DNA from: Candidatus Aminicenantes bacterium UBA876
GTDB lineage: Bacteria; Acidobacteriota; Aminicenantia; UBA2199
Length of the DNA: 12,659 bases
Assembly (NCBI GenBank): GCA_002294665.1
Contig: DBFQ01000001.1
Span: forward strand, 1 to 12,659
Reading direction: 5' to 3'
Part shown: positions 5,807 to 12,659 of the stretch, piece by piece
Numbering within the stretch: the stretch's first letter is position 1
How the letters are laid out: every line of letters starts with the position of its first letter
Notes under the pieces: generated by a model
What the model saw: the letters and a program-made list of their open reading frames with translations, nothing else
What the model was told of the DNA's origin: nothing
The model's database searches: none
Translations under genes and position numbers: made by a program

Positions 5807-7501
5807 ATGTCAAAAACGTACGTGATTGTCGGCGGATCCGCGGCGGGACCGAAAACCGCGGCCAAGATCCGCAGAATGGCGCCGGAAGCGGAAATCATCA
5901 TGATTCAGAAAGGCAAGTTCCTTTCCATGGCTTCCTGCGGTTTTCCCTATTTCGTGGGCGGTGTGTTCGACGATCCCAACCAGTTGATCGCCACGCCTAC
6001 AGGCGCGCAGCGCAACCCGCAGTTCTTTTCGGATGTGAAAAATATCAAAGCCCTGACCTCAACCGAGGTGACGGCCATTGACCGTGAAAAGAAAGTGGTT
6101 CACATGCGCAACCTGGAAACCGGTGAAGAGGGCGTCCAGCACTATGACCGGCTGATGATCGCCACCGGGGCCACCGCAATCATGCCCAATCTGCCGGGAA
6201 AAGATCTGGAAGGCGTGACCACACTGCAGAGTATGGAAGACGCCATCTATCTGAAAGAGCGCCTGACCTCCGGCAGCCTGAAAAAGGCGGTCATCGTGGG
6301 TGGCGGCCTGATCGGTATCGAGACCTGTGAAGCCCTGCAGCTCGGGGGCGTGCAGATCACGGTTGTCGAGATGCTTGACCAGGTGCTGTCTTTCCTGGAC
6401 TGGGAGATGGCCAAGCATGTTGAGAACCATATCCGCTCCAAGGGCAGCGAAGTCATCACCGGTTGCGGCGTAACCGAGTTTTTGGGGAAAGACGGCAAGG
6501 TGATCGGCGTCAAGCTGGCTGACGGCCGCGTGCTGGATTGCGACCTGGCGGTTGTGGCCATCGGCGTCCGCCCCAACTCCGGCCTGGCCAAGGCCGCCGG
6601 GCTTGAGATCGGTTCCTGCGGCGGCATCAAGGTCAACACCTTCATGCAGACATCGGACCGTGACATCTATGCCGGCGGCGACTGTGTTGAGGTCACCAAC
6701 CTGGTGACCCACCAGAAGATGACCTGGCCCATGGGCGACGCGGCCAACCTGGAAGGCCGGGTGGCGGCCCAGAACATGGTGCTGGGAAACAATGTCGAGT
6801 ACGATGGCTTCATCGGCACGGGCATCTGCAAGGTGTTCGACTACGTGGCCGGCAGCACGGGCCTCTCGGAAAAACAGGCCAAGCGGTTGGGGTACTGCAA
6901 TATCATGACCGCCGTCCAGGCTGCCCCGGATCGGCCCGGTTTCATGGGCGCCAGGCCCGTGATCATCAAGCTGGTGGCGGACCGTACCACCTGCCGCCTG
7001 CTGGGCATGCAGGCCATCGGTACAGGCGACGTGTCCAAGCGTATCGCCATCGGTGCCATGGCGATCCATGCCAAGATGCGCGTCTTTGACCTGGTCAACC
7101 TCGACCTGCCCTACGCGCCCCCCTTCTCGCCGGCGATCGATAACTTCATCATCGCCGCCCACGTGTTGCAGAACAAATGCCTGGGCCGCATGGAAGGAAT
7201 TTCTTCGCTGGATGTCAAGGCCAAGCTGGACGCAGGTGAAGTCCCATTCCTCCTGGATGTACGCAGTCCGGAAGAGTTCATGCAGATGCGTCTGGGTATC
7301 GGCGAGGTCCTGATTCCGCAGGAGAAACTGCGTTTCAGCCGCGACAAGCTGCCGAAGGACAAGGACAAGGAAATCATCGTCTTCTGCAAGATCTCGTTGC
7401 GCGGATACGAGGCGTATTGTTTCCTCAAATCCTGGGGCTATACCAACGTCAGGGTTATGGAAGGCGGTATCCTTTCCTGGCCCTTCCCGCGCGAAAAGTA
7501 A
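5807..7501 (+). CDS. CoA-disulfide reductase / NAD(P)H persulfide reductase with C-terminal rhodanese domain
   Basis: This 564-residue flavoprotein belongs to the single-Cys pyridine-nucleotide disulfide oxidoreductases. The FAD-binding Rossmann motif is YVIVGGSAAG (5-14). The redox Cys is C44 in SMASCGFPYF, equivalent to Cys43 of staphylococcal CoADR. The NAD(P)H motif is IVGGGLIGIE near 163-172, and the second FAD motif is DIYAGGDC near 285-291. The dimerisation domain ends with LPYAPPFSPAIDN. A rhodanese domain follows from about residue 465 (FLLDVRSPEEF), with active-site loop CKISLRG (C527, R532). Characterised fusions of this type reduce CoA disulfide, CoA persulfide or polysulfide with NAD(P)H in the cytosol. 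The fused sulfurtransferase suggests S0 or polysulfide handling. AGGAGG (5797-5802) lies 4 nt before ATG 5807. An in-frame GTG at 5789 sits upstream of this Shine-Dalgarno and is not the likely start. The gene is monocistronic. Confidence 0.92.
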   Translation: MSKTYVIVGGSAAGPKTAAKIRRMAPEAEIIMIQKGKFLSMASCGFPYFVGGVFDDPNQLIATPTGAQRNPQFFSDVKNIKALTSTEVTAIDREKKVVHMRNLETGEEGVQHYDRLMIATGATAIMPNLPGKDLEGVTTLQSMEDAIYLKERLTSGSLKKAVIVGGGLIGIETCEALQLGGVQITVVEMLDQVLSFLDWEMAKHVENHIRSKGSEVITGCGVTEFLGKDGKVIGVKLADGRVLDCDLAVVAIGVRPNSGLAKAAGLEIGSCGGIKVNTFMQTSDRDIYAGGDCVEVTNLVTHQKMTWPMGDAANLEGRVAAQNMVLGNNVEYDGFIGTGICKVFDYVAGSTGLSEKQAKRLGYCNIMTAVQAAPDRPGFMGARPVIIKLVADRTTCRLLGMQAIGTGDVSKRIAIGAMAIHAKMRVFDLVNLDLPYAPPFSPAIDNFIIAAHVLQNKCLGRMEGISSLDVKAKLDAGEVPFLLDVRSPEEFMQMRLGIGEVLIPQEKLRFSRDKLPKDKDKEIIVFCKISLRGYEAYCFLKSWGYTNVRVMEGGILSWPFPREK

Positions 7502-7523
7502 TCCCCTCGTTTATCACCATACC

Positions 7524-7551
7524 CGGCGGGGGTGGTTCCCCACCCCCGCCG
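7524..7551 (+). terminator. perfect 12-bp GC-rich hairpin after the disulfide reductase gene
   Basis: CGGCGGGGGTGG (7524-7535), loop TTCC, and CCACCCCCGCCG (7540-7551) pair without mismatch, 23 nt after the stop codon. No T tract follows (next GCGCCCCATC), so it is either a weak or processed 3' end, or an RNA-stabilising structure, rather than a classical intrinsic terminator. Confidence 0.6.
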
Positions 7552-7633
7552 CGCCCCATCGGGTTGCTTTCCAGGTTGTCATTCAATTCACTGGGTTTTC
7601 CCCTGTACTGAATTATCGGGATGAGTCTCCGGC

Positions 7634-7662
7634 TTGAAAAAAATTTTATAAGCTGAAATAAT
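7634..7662 (+). promoter_or_regulatory. sigma70-like promoter of the beta-propeller cluster
   Basis: TTGAAA (7634-7639) and AATAAT (7657-7662) are 17 nt apart in an AT-rich stretch. Transcription would start near 7669, about 80 nt before the favoured ATG at 7750. Confidence 0.45.
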
Positions 7663-7674
7663 TCTGATTCAGAA

Positions 7675-7698
7675 CTTTTGTCGGGGGTGTTACAAAAG
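7675..7698 (+). promoter_or_regulatory. inverted repeat CTTTTGT-N10-ACAAAAG in the cluster leader
   Basis: Perfect 7-bp arms (7675-7681 and 7692-7698) surround CGGGGGTGTT. The repeat lies just after the predicted +1 and overlaps a GGGAGGAAGG purine stretch at 7698-7707 that lies too far from either start codon to act as its Shine-Dalgarno. It could be an operator or a 5'-UTR hairpin. Confidence 0.35.
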
Positions 7699-7749
7699 GG
7701 AGGAAGGACTGTTTGAAAATCAGAGAGTTGATCGATGGAGAAAAGACAA

Positions 7750-8814
7750 ATGAAAAATAGTGTAGTTTTTGCTATCGTTTTGTTGATATCTTGTTTTCAA
7801 TTATTCTCTTCGGAATCAGGGCAAACCTATTCAATCGACCCTATCAGAACCATCGGTGATGATATAAGTGACGATTATTTTTTTGTAAGAATAACCTCGG
7901 GAATAATCAGCTCCAATCGTGACATTTTCGTTGGAGATACCGGGGGGAAATTCATCGCCAAGTATTCCTGGGACGGAAAGTTTATCAAGCGTATTGGTCA
8001 GGCCGGACAAGGCCCCGGAGACTTTCTGACTATTTTTAACTTTAATTTTGTCAAATCAAACCTGACAACCTATGATGTATTCAACCGCAGAATTGTTGTA
8101 TTGAACCGGGATCTGGACATACTGGATTACATCAAGATCCCCTCGCCGGTATTATCGGGGAACATTATTCCGATCAGGGGAAATCGATTTCTTTGTTCTT
8201 TTCACGGCCTCAGGGCAACAAATGGACGCGGAAGGATTGGTTTCATTGATGCGGAAGGTAAGCTGGGCCATTGTTTTTTCCGCCGGGACCAATTCGGAAA
8301 CACTTCAATGACCAGGGATGATCTCAAATGGGCTTTAAACGTGATGGTGAACAAGCTCCTGACTGGGTATGACGAACAATCCGATACCATATTGGCCGGA
8401 TATGAGTATCCCGCAATTCCAGCAAATTTCTTTCTACTGAACTCAAAAGGAAAAATAAAGAAGATTTTTTGCCTGAAAAAGGACCAAAACCTTATTTTTC
8501 CAGAGTACAGGAGACATTTCCCGATAAAGGCACCCTCCACTCCCATCAAATATTTAATTGTCAGGTCAATTTTGAATCACAAAAATAATTTCTTGGTTCT
8601 GACCAGTATTCGTGAAACGTTCAAGGATGTCAGTAGAGATATCTCATCTACATGTCATGTGATCTCGTCAGAAGGATTGGAAAAAGCGCGAATTGAAATG
8701 GAAACAGGTTCACGGTTTTTCAACATCACCGATGACGGCTACATTATTGGAAAAAACGAGCAGGATGAGATCCCCAAGGTTCATATCTGGCGCCTGATCC
8801 AAAAAGGAGAGTAA
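7750..8814 (+). CDS. 6-bladed beta-propeller protein, exported (propeller A)
   Basis: This 354-residue protein resembles the NHL-like 6-bladed beta-propeller family (Pfam PF17170-type). The N-terminal blade reads RDIFVGDTGG, then KYSWDGKFIKRIG, then the family-typical GQGPGDF at residues 86-92. Later strands include YDVFNRRIVVLNRDLDILDYI and HIWRLIQKGE at the end. Residues 1-14 form a hydrophobic signal ending LISC (C15), a possible lipobox; otherwise signal peptidase I would cut near FSS|ES. No catalytic motif is visible, and function in this family is generally unknown. In-frame ATGs are at 7735 and 7750. The latter has GGAG 9 nt upstream and a compact signal peptide (MKNSVVFAIVLL), so it is preferred. 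One base separates its stop from the next gene. Confidence 0.8.
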   Translation: MKNSVVFAIVLLISCFQLFSSESGQTYSIDPIRTIGDDISDDYFFVRITSGIISSNRDIFVGDTGGKFIAKYSWDGKFIKRIGQAGQGPGDFLTIFNFNFVKSNLTTYDVFNRRIVVLNRDLDILDYIKIPSPVLSGNIIPIRGNRFLCSFHGLRATNGRGRIGFIDAEGKLGHCFFRRDQFGNTSMTRDDLKWALNVMVNKLLTGYDEQSDTILAGYEYPAIPANFFLLNSKGKIKKIFCLKKDQNLIFPEYRRHFPIKAPSTPIKYLIVRSILNHKNNFLVLTSIRETFKDVSRDISSTCHVISSEGLEKARIEMETGSRFFNITDDGYIIGKNEQDEIPKVHIWRLIQKGE

Positions 8815-8815
8815 G

Positions 8816-9541
8816 ATGAAGAATAAGATCTATAATAAGACTCCGTATTGCATCCTGACAGCCATCCTTATGCTGCTCCCGCTTTCCGTCCGCGCTTCGG
8901 CGGATGACGATTCAGAAAAGGGTGGCCTGATCATGCAAACCGGGGTAAGCCTGATGCAGCAGAAGAAGTATTCCGCGGCGGCTGATAAATTCCTGCACCT
9001 CCTGGAATTCGGTCATCTGTATGGAAGCGATTTCGCAAAATCACAAAGATCGTTTCTTATCGGCTATATAAAATGGACTGTTAAGGCTTGTCCTGATTGC
9101 CGCAGGAGGGTTTTAAAGACTTATGGAAATCTGCTCCGTAAGGCACGGGACTTCACCATCCATCCGAATGAAATGGGAGTACTGGCGGAAACCGGGACCC
9201 TGTTGAGTGCGGAGAATGAATTGATCGCAACTTACGATGCCATGCTTGAGGCCCGGCCCGGACACGCCATGCTGGCCTCCATGACGGACGAGATTTTCAA
9301 CCTTCTTTACGACTCGCGACGGTATGAAACGATTGTGTGTTACCTGGACCTTGTACAAAGAGCTGAAAAGGAAATGGATACATACAACGGCCTGGAAGGT
9401 GGGATGCTGCGTTCCTACGCCAAAGACGGGTTGATTCATCAATTCTTGAAGTATGTCGCAATCTACACTTCACTCGGCCGGAAAGAGAATTCAAACCGGA
9501 TAAAGATGATGATAGACAGGCTGACAGGTATTTCCAAATAG
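8816..9541 (+). CDS. exported TPR-like helical protein (hypothetical)
   Basis: This 241-residue protein has a signal peptide at residues 1-29 (hydrophobic CILTAILMLLPL, cleavage near RASA|DDD). Residues 37-70 form a TPR-like helix pair, MQTGVSLMQQKKYSAAADKF, and further amphipathic helices fill the rest (TYDAMLEARPGHAMLASM at about 139-156, YETIVCYLDLVQRAEKEM at about 170-187, KYVAIYTSLGRKENSNRIK near the end). A CPDC at 92-95 is probably incidental, as there is no thioredoxin fold. The start follows the propeller A stop by one base, and AGGAGAG lies just inside the upstream gene, so the two are translationally coupled and should work in one process. It looks like a solenoid scaffold or binding protein; no specific family is recognised. 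Confidence 0.75.
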   Translation: MKNKIYNKTPYCILTAILMLLPLSVRASADDDSEKGGLIMQTGVSLMQQKKYSAAADKFLHLLEFGHLYGSDFAKSQRSFLIGYIKWTVKACPDCRRRVLKTYGNLLRKARDFTIHPNEMGVLAETGTLLSAENELIATYDAMLEARPGHAMLASMTDEIFNLLYDSRRYETIVCYLDLVQRAEKEMDTYNGLEGGMLRSYAKDGLIHQFLKYVAIYTSLGRKENSNRIKMMIDRLTGISK

Positions 9542-9550
9542 AGGTAAGGG

Positions 9551-9570
9551 GGGGACAGGGTCTAATGCGC
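9551..9570. other. GGGGACAGGGTCTAATGCGC motif, possible mobile-element relic
   Basis: The GGGGACAGGGTC-type word is one I associate with flanks of REP-associated IS200-like transposases in environmental genomes. It sits 10 bp after the TPR gene stop. No transposase and no complete palindromic REP is present here, so this is only a resemblance. Confidence 0.2.
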
Positions 9571-9637
9571 GATGTTTGACTTCCTGCATGATTACAGATC
9601 GCATCCCATTGCTTCAACCTGTAGACTAAATCAGAGA

Positions 9638-9667
9638 CGAAAGGCTTTCGGCCCCTCCTTTTTTTTT
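9638..9667 (+). terminator. short hairpin plus T9 tract between the TPR gene and propeller B
   Basis: CGAAA (9638-9642), loop GGC, TTTCG (9646-9650) is followed by GCCCCTCC and nine T residues (9659-9667). An alternative fold pairs AAAGG (9640-9644) with CCTTT (9657-9661). Neither stem is strong. It may end the propeller A/TPR transcript or attenuate read-through into propeller B, whose ATG is 11 nt after the T tract. Confidence 0.4.
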
Positions 9668-9678
9668 CTGGGGGTTCG

Positions 9679-10710
9679 ATGAAAAGAGTATCAATTCTGA
9701 TTTTTTTCCTTTTTCTATTGTCATCCGGGTTTTCAGCCCAACTGGGCGCCATCAAGCTTGTAAAGGTGCTTGAGTTCGGCAGCGATGATAAACGGGATTA
9801 TCTGTTTTTTGGCGCTGGTCCGATTTCCGCAGATGATGATGGGAATATATATGTTGTTGATTCTGAAAGATGTGTGATCAGAAAGTACAGTAAAAAGGGT
9901 ATATTTCTCAAGGAAGTCGGTGCCAAAGGGCAAGGTCCAAAAGAGTTTCTCGGGATTTCCGGAATTGTTGTCTGGAAAGAATCATTGTTGATTTACGACT
10001 ATATCAACAAACGATTGAGTCAGTACAATTTTGATTTGGAACAAATTCAATCCTCACGGTTGCTTGACGCGTTTTCCACGCGCATGGCGTGTAATCGGGA
10101 TTATCTTCTGTTCAATCGCTGGGAGGACCTCAAAGGGGGGATCATGATGGTGAGGCCATTCACGGATTGGAAGAAGTTGATTATCCCCAACTATGATTTT
10201 GGAAAGTACAAAAAGCACAAGCGGTCTCCCCTTTTCTATGCATATTTTCACTATGTTTTCTCGGTTAATCCGGAGACTGGAGGATTCGTTACGGCTTTAC
10301 GTTGCCCATTGTCGGGACGGCCGCAATTGTTCTCTTTCAATCGCAAAGGGGAATTGCAGAGCAAGGTAAAGATGGAGAGGATTGCGAATTACAGCTTTGA
10401 TGAACGCAGAGTTGATCTTAGTCGCGCCGGGCAAGCACGGGGAAAGGGGAGCTTCCTGGCGCTTATCAGAGCTTTTCATACTGGCGAAAATCAAGTTGTT
10501 TTTTCATATGGATACTCTGGGACTATTGGTAATCCAGAGACAGTTGAGGCCGGGTTATTGTTGGTGAACACGAATGATGGGAAAATCCTGGGACGACTGA
10601 AAACAAAAGAGTATGATATTCGTTGTATCCGCAATGGATTGGCGTATGGATATATCCGGGATGCGGAAGATGCGGAATTAAAAGTGGGAGTATACCGCAT
10701 TGTTTTATAG
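9679..10710 (+). CDS. 6-bladed beta-propeller protein, exported (propeller B)
   Basis: This 343-residue protein has a signal peptide at residues 1-20 (MKRVSILIFFLFLLSSGFSA). The diagnostic first blade reads GNIYVVDSERCVIRKYSKKG, then FLKEVGAKGQGPKEF with GQGPKEF at 84-90, then ISGIVVWKESLLIYDYINKR. The C-terminus, GILGRLKTKEYDIRCI-like with GVYRIVL, parallels the ending of propeller A (HIWRLIQ). The two proteins share architecture and motif position, so they are likely tandem paralogs. The start is supported by the signal peptide, while the upstream GGGGG 4 nt before the ATG is a poor Shine-Dalgarno. No operon link to the next gene is certain, as 105 nt intervene. Function unknown. Confidence 0.8.
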   Translation: MKRVSILIFFLFLLSSGFSAQLGAIKLVKVLEFGSDDKRDYLFFGAGPISADDDGNIYVVDSERCVIRKYSKKGIFLKEVGAKGQGPKEFLGISGIVVWKESLLIYDYINKRLSQYNFDLEQIQSSRLLDAFSTRMACNRDYLLFNRWEDLKGGIMMVRPFTDWKKLIIPNYDFGKYKKHKRSPLFYAYFHYVFSVNPETGGFVTALRCPLSGRPQLFSFNRKGELQSKVKMERIANYSFDERRVDLSRAGQARGKGSFLALIRAFHTGENQVVFSYGYSGTIGNPETVEAGLLLVNTNDGKILGRLKTKEYDIRCIRNGLAYGYIRDAEDAELKVGVYRIVL

Positions 10711-10815
10711 TGCAGCTAAAAAAATCAGTTTGGATCCGAGGGTGGTTTTAGGGTCAATAAAGTTGAAATTAATCGAAAGCAGTTCAAGTTTGATTTGTTG
10801 AAACGGAGAAAAATA

Positions 10816-12033
10816 ATGAGAAAAGGCGGATTGTTTGTCTCGGCTTTATTGATGATTCTGATCAGTTGCGACTTGGCATCTAAAATGAGTAAAGAGAATG
10901 AAATCCCCACAGTCATTCGAAATCAGTTGCGGGGATTCAACTATTTTGCAAATCGGGCATTCAGTTTACGTCTTCTCGGAATCGATATTCTTCTGGACAT
11001 GAAAGGCTTAACCTTGAGTCAGTGGATTCGGCCGGGAAGTACTTCAGGAGTGGAGCCTGCTCAGCTGATCAAACTGAACAATCGAAGCGAAGTCTCATAT
11101 CAGGAAAATAAAGAAATAGAAATTAGCAAGTCATTTACACATTTTACGGTTGTCTGCGGGGAGAAGGGTCCGGTTGTTTGTGGTTTAAATTTCTCAGGAT
11201 ATTCACCAGGCCGCAGCCGGGTTCCCATGCAATTTGAAAGTCTGTTGAAAAACGGCTCCGATGATTTTCCGGAAGCGGCTCGATATGATTTGATCCGGGA
11301 AGGCGGTTTCGGTAACCTGGTGGCCTGGATGAATCGTGAGCCGGAGGCTTTGTTTCTGTTGAAGCCGGATTTAACGGTGAAAAAAAAGATTGTGCTGCAA
11401 TTCCCCAACATTGTTCGACAGGTATGGAAGATATCTGAAGGGAAATACCTGGTGCATCGTTTCCCGTTTTTCAGCAACCATTTGTTCTCGATAATCGACG
11501 AGGCGGGGCGGATCAAAAAGAGCTTTTACCCCATCGACTATTCCGATAAGGAAAACTTGCGTGCCTTCTTTATGAACAATTTTTTTGCCGTGGACTATGC
11601 AGAGGGGAAGTTATTTGTCACATTGGTATATCCGAAATCCTCTGAATTGCAAGTGGATGAGGTGGATATCAAAACTCTCAATATTAGACGGATGGTGACG
11701 GAAATCGCAGGCTTTCGCGGTCGGCATCCCAGATTCTCCATGGTTGGGATCAACTCAATCCGGAAGGGAACGATTGCGGCGGTGAACGGTTTATTCCGAA
11801 TCGGGAACAAAGTGGCGGTGTCAGTGACGCTGAATAACAAGACGAAGCCCGAAGAAATTTTCGATCACTACCTGTTTATTTGTAATCCTGAAAACGGGTG
11901 CGTGGCGGTTGCCGAGATTCCGTATGGCACGGTTATTTATTATGATCGAAAGCAAAGCCGTTTCTTGTCGCTTCGTGACCATGCGCCGGGAGATAATTCA
12001 CCGAATTTCACTTCGTTCAAACTGGGAGAATAA
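10816..12033 (+). CDS. divergent beta-propeller-like lipoprotein
   Basis: This 405-residue protein begins MRKGGLFVSALLMILISCDL, with lipobox LISC and acylated C18. Asp at +2 is an inner-membrane retention signal in Enterobacteria, though not a universal rule. The family motif is degraded but positionally conserved: SGVEPAQL at residues 77-84 matches the G-x-G-P-x-[DE]-F position of its neighbours. Further strands such as HLFSIIDEAGRIKKSFYPID and HYLFICNPENGCVAVAEI look like propeller blades. I therefore infer a divergent member of the same family; a recognisable enzyme motif is absent. ATG 10816 has GGAG 7 nt upstream; an in-frame TTG at 10795 precedes the Shine-Dalgarno and is unlikely to be used. 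Confidence 0.7.
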   Translation: MRKGGLFVSALLMILISCDLASKMSKENEIPTVIRNQLRGFNYFANRAFSLRLLGIDILLDMKGLTLSQWIRPGSTSGVEPAQLIKLNNRSEVSYQENKEIEISKSFTHFTVVCGEKGPVVCGLNFSGYSPGRSRVPMQFESLLKNGSDDFPEAARYDLIREGGFGNLVAWMNREPEALFLLKPDLTVKKKIVLQFPNIVRQVWKISEGKYLVHRFPFFSNHLFSIIDEAGRIKKSFYPIDYSDKENLRAFFMNNFFAVDYAEGKLFVTLVYPKSSELQVDEVDIKTLNIRRMVTEIAGFRGRHPRFSMVGINSIRKGTIAAVNGLFRIGNKVAVSVTLNNKTKPEEIFDHYLFICNPENGCVAVAEIPYGTVIYYDRKQSRFLSLRDHAPGDNSPNFTSFKLGE

Positions 12034-12296
12034 GTGTTTAATTGGGGAACGAGGAGTGGAGTGCATTGCGACTTTGCATCTTGATAAAGCAGTGATTATT
12101 TGCACGTTGTACAGGGATCACTTGTGAAGACGTATCTGACCACGCCATGAATCGGGAGCATGAAGACGCTCCGCTTTCGCTACCCCGCTGATAAAAGATG
12201 TAGAGTGTCCCAGGAAAGACTGAGGAGGGGAAAAGAGCGCGCGGGTTTCTATATTTGTGATTGTTGGTCTGGTATATTGCTAATGGAGGTTCTAGA
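12034..12296. other. 263-bp intergenic region, no convincing gene
   Basis: Two weak inverted repeats are present: AGTGAT (12091-12096) with ATCACT (12117-12122), and GGAGC (12155-12159) with GCTCC (12168-12172). Neither has a T tract. No small ORF here has a Shine-Dalgarno. A TATATT at 12273-12278 lies too close to the next gene's Shine-Dalgarno to be its obvious -10. Confidence 0.5.
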
Positions 12297-12659
12297 ATGC
12301 GATTACGATTCCCAGCTTTATTTTTTCTTTCCATTTATATATTCGCAACTCCCTTCGGGCTATTCGGAAATCAGGCTTTACGTTTGATCGACAATTGGAA
12401 TCACGATGATTTAATATACGGGTTTATTCTTGGAGCTGTAATCAATAATGACAGCGATCTTATCGTTATGTTTTTCAGGAACGGGATCAAAATTGCAGAC
12501 AAATATAGATACTCGGTTTTTGCCAGAGCAGGTATGGGGCCGGATGAAGTAAATGATTTTACAGCATTGTGTTTGTACCGAGACAAGATTGCCGAAATAG
12601 AGTTACATAGGAAGATAAATATTTTCTCCAAAGTAGACGGCAAATATAAATGTCAACAA
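12297..12659 (+). CDS. 6-bladed beta-propeller-like protein, 5' part (propeller D), truncated by window edge
   Basis: 121 codons remain open to the window end. The product starts with a signal peptide (MRLRFPALFFLSIYIFATPF, residues 1-20, extending to about 24). The first blade follows as DLIVMFFRNGIKIADKYR, then the family motif GMGPDEV at residues 79-85, then FTALCLYRDKIAEIELHRK. Motif spacing from the start matches propellers A and B. GGAGG (12285-12289) lies 7 nt before ATG 12297, which makes this start secure. The remainder, probably about 200-250 residues, lies outside the window. Confidence 0.7.
   Translation, partial: MRLRFPALFFLSIYIFATPFGLFGNQALRLIDNWNHDDLIYGFILGAVINNDSDLIVMFFRNGIKIADKYRYSVFARAGMGPDEVNDFTALCLYRDKIAEIELHRKINIFSKVDGKYKCQQ

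Noticed and set aside
6059..7162. Minus-strand 367-codon open frame
   Set aside because: Antisense to the well-supported reductase gene, His/Gln/Gly/Val-biased shadow composition, no domain, no Shine-Dalgarno.
9089..9100. CPDC at residues 92-95 of the TPR-like protein as a thioredoxin/metal site
   Set aside because: Surrounding sequence is helical repeat, not a thioredoxin fold, and no second Cys pair is nearby.
9297..9755. Minus-strand 152-codon frame with KKRRGRKPF and RPCPP segments, considered as a transposase remnant
   Set aside because: Overlaps both flanking real genes in antisense and contains no transposase motif.
7502..12296. Small secreted peptides of the NVEALA type accompanying the propellers, as I recall in Bacteroidota
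   Set aside because: Gaps at 7502-7749, 9542-9678, 10711-10815 and 12034-12296 contain no short ORF with Shine-Dalgarno plus signal peptide.
12160..12387. Plus-strand 75-codon frame beginning MKTLRFRYPADKRCR
   Set aside because: No Shine-Dalgarno, and it overlaps the propeller D start, which has an ideal Shine-Dalgarno, signal peptide and family motif in another frame.

Overview
The window appears to come from a Gram-negative-type bacterium. It carries two small predicted outer-membrane barrels with aromatic C-termini, several Sec signal peptides, at least one clear lipoprotein signal, and multi-domain secreted proteins. The left 7.5 kb is GC-rich and the right 5 kb is visibly more AT-rich. 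The gene mix (K319-type PKD plus Asp-box proteins, a CoA-disulfide-reductase/rhodanese fusion, serial 6-bladed beta-propellers) would suit an Acidobacteriota/Aminicenantes-like anaerobe. That placement is an impression from gene content, not a demonstrated assignment.

Layout, left region (1-4231): the 5' end of an S9-type peptidase (prolyl-oligopeptidase-like propeller) lies on the minus strand. It is divergent from a small outer-membrane protein gene, with back-to-back sigma70-like promoters between them. A well-formed promoter then drives a likely two-gene operon: a 786-residue exported Asp-box (sialidase-type) propeller protein with PKD, InlB-B-repeat-like and Fn3-like domains, followed by a second outer-membrane barrel. 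The three plus-strand envelope genes share the leader 9-mer CTGCGGAGG.

Middle region (4232-7620): a short PlsC-type acyltransferase is preceded by a long stem-loop and a T8 tract. It converges on a GNAT acetyltransferase, and the gap between them holds a strict 8-bp tandem repeat and a GC-rich palindrome. The GNAT gene looks leaderless. Next is a CoA-disulfide reductase/NADH persulfide reductase fused to a rhodanese domain, whose start is fixed at 5807 by an ideal Shine-Dalgarno. It is followed by a perfect 12-bp GC-rich hairpin.

Right region (7620-12659): an AT-richer cluster reads entirely on the plus strand. It holds a 6-bladed beta-propeller protein, a coupled TPR-like exported protein, a second propeller, a divergent propeller-like lipoprotein, and the start of another propeller gene cut by the window edge. 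A G-x-G-P-x-[DE]-[FV] motif sits near residues 79-92 in three of these proteins, with a degenerate version at residues 78-84 in the lipoprotein. This suggests tandem duplication of one exported family. Their function is unknown, and this cluster is the most promising part of the window for something undescribed. No tRNA, rRNA, CRISPR array or intact mobile element was seen.
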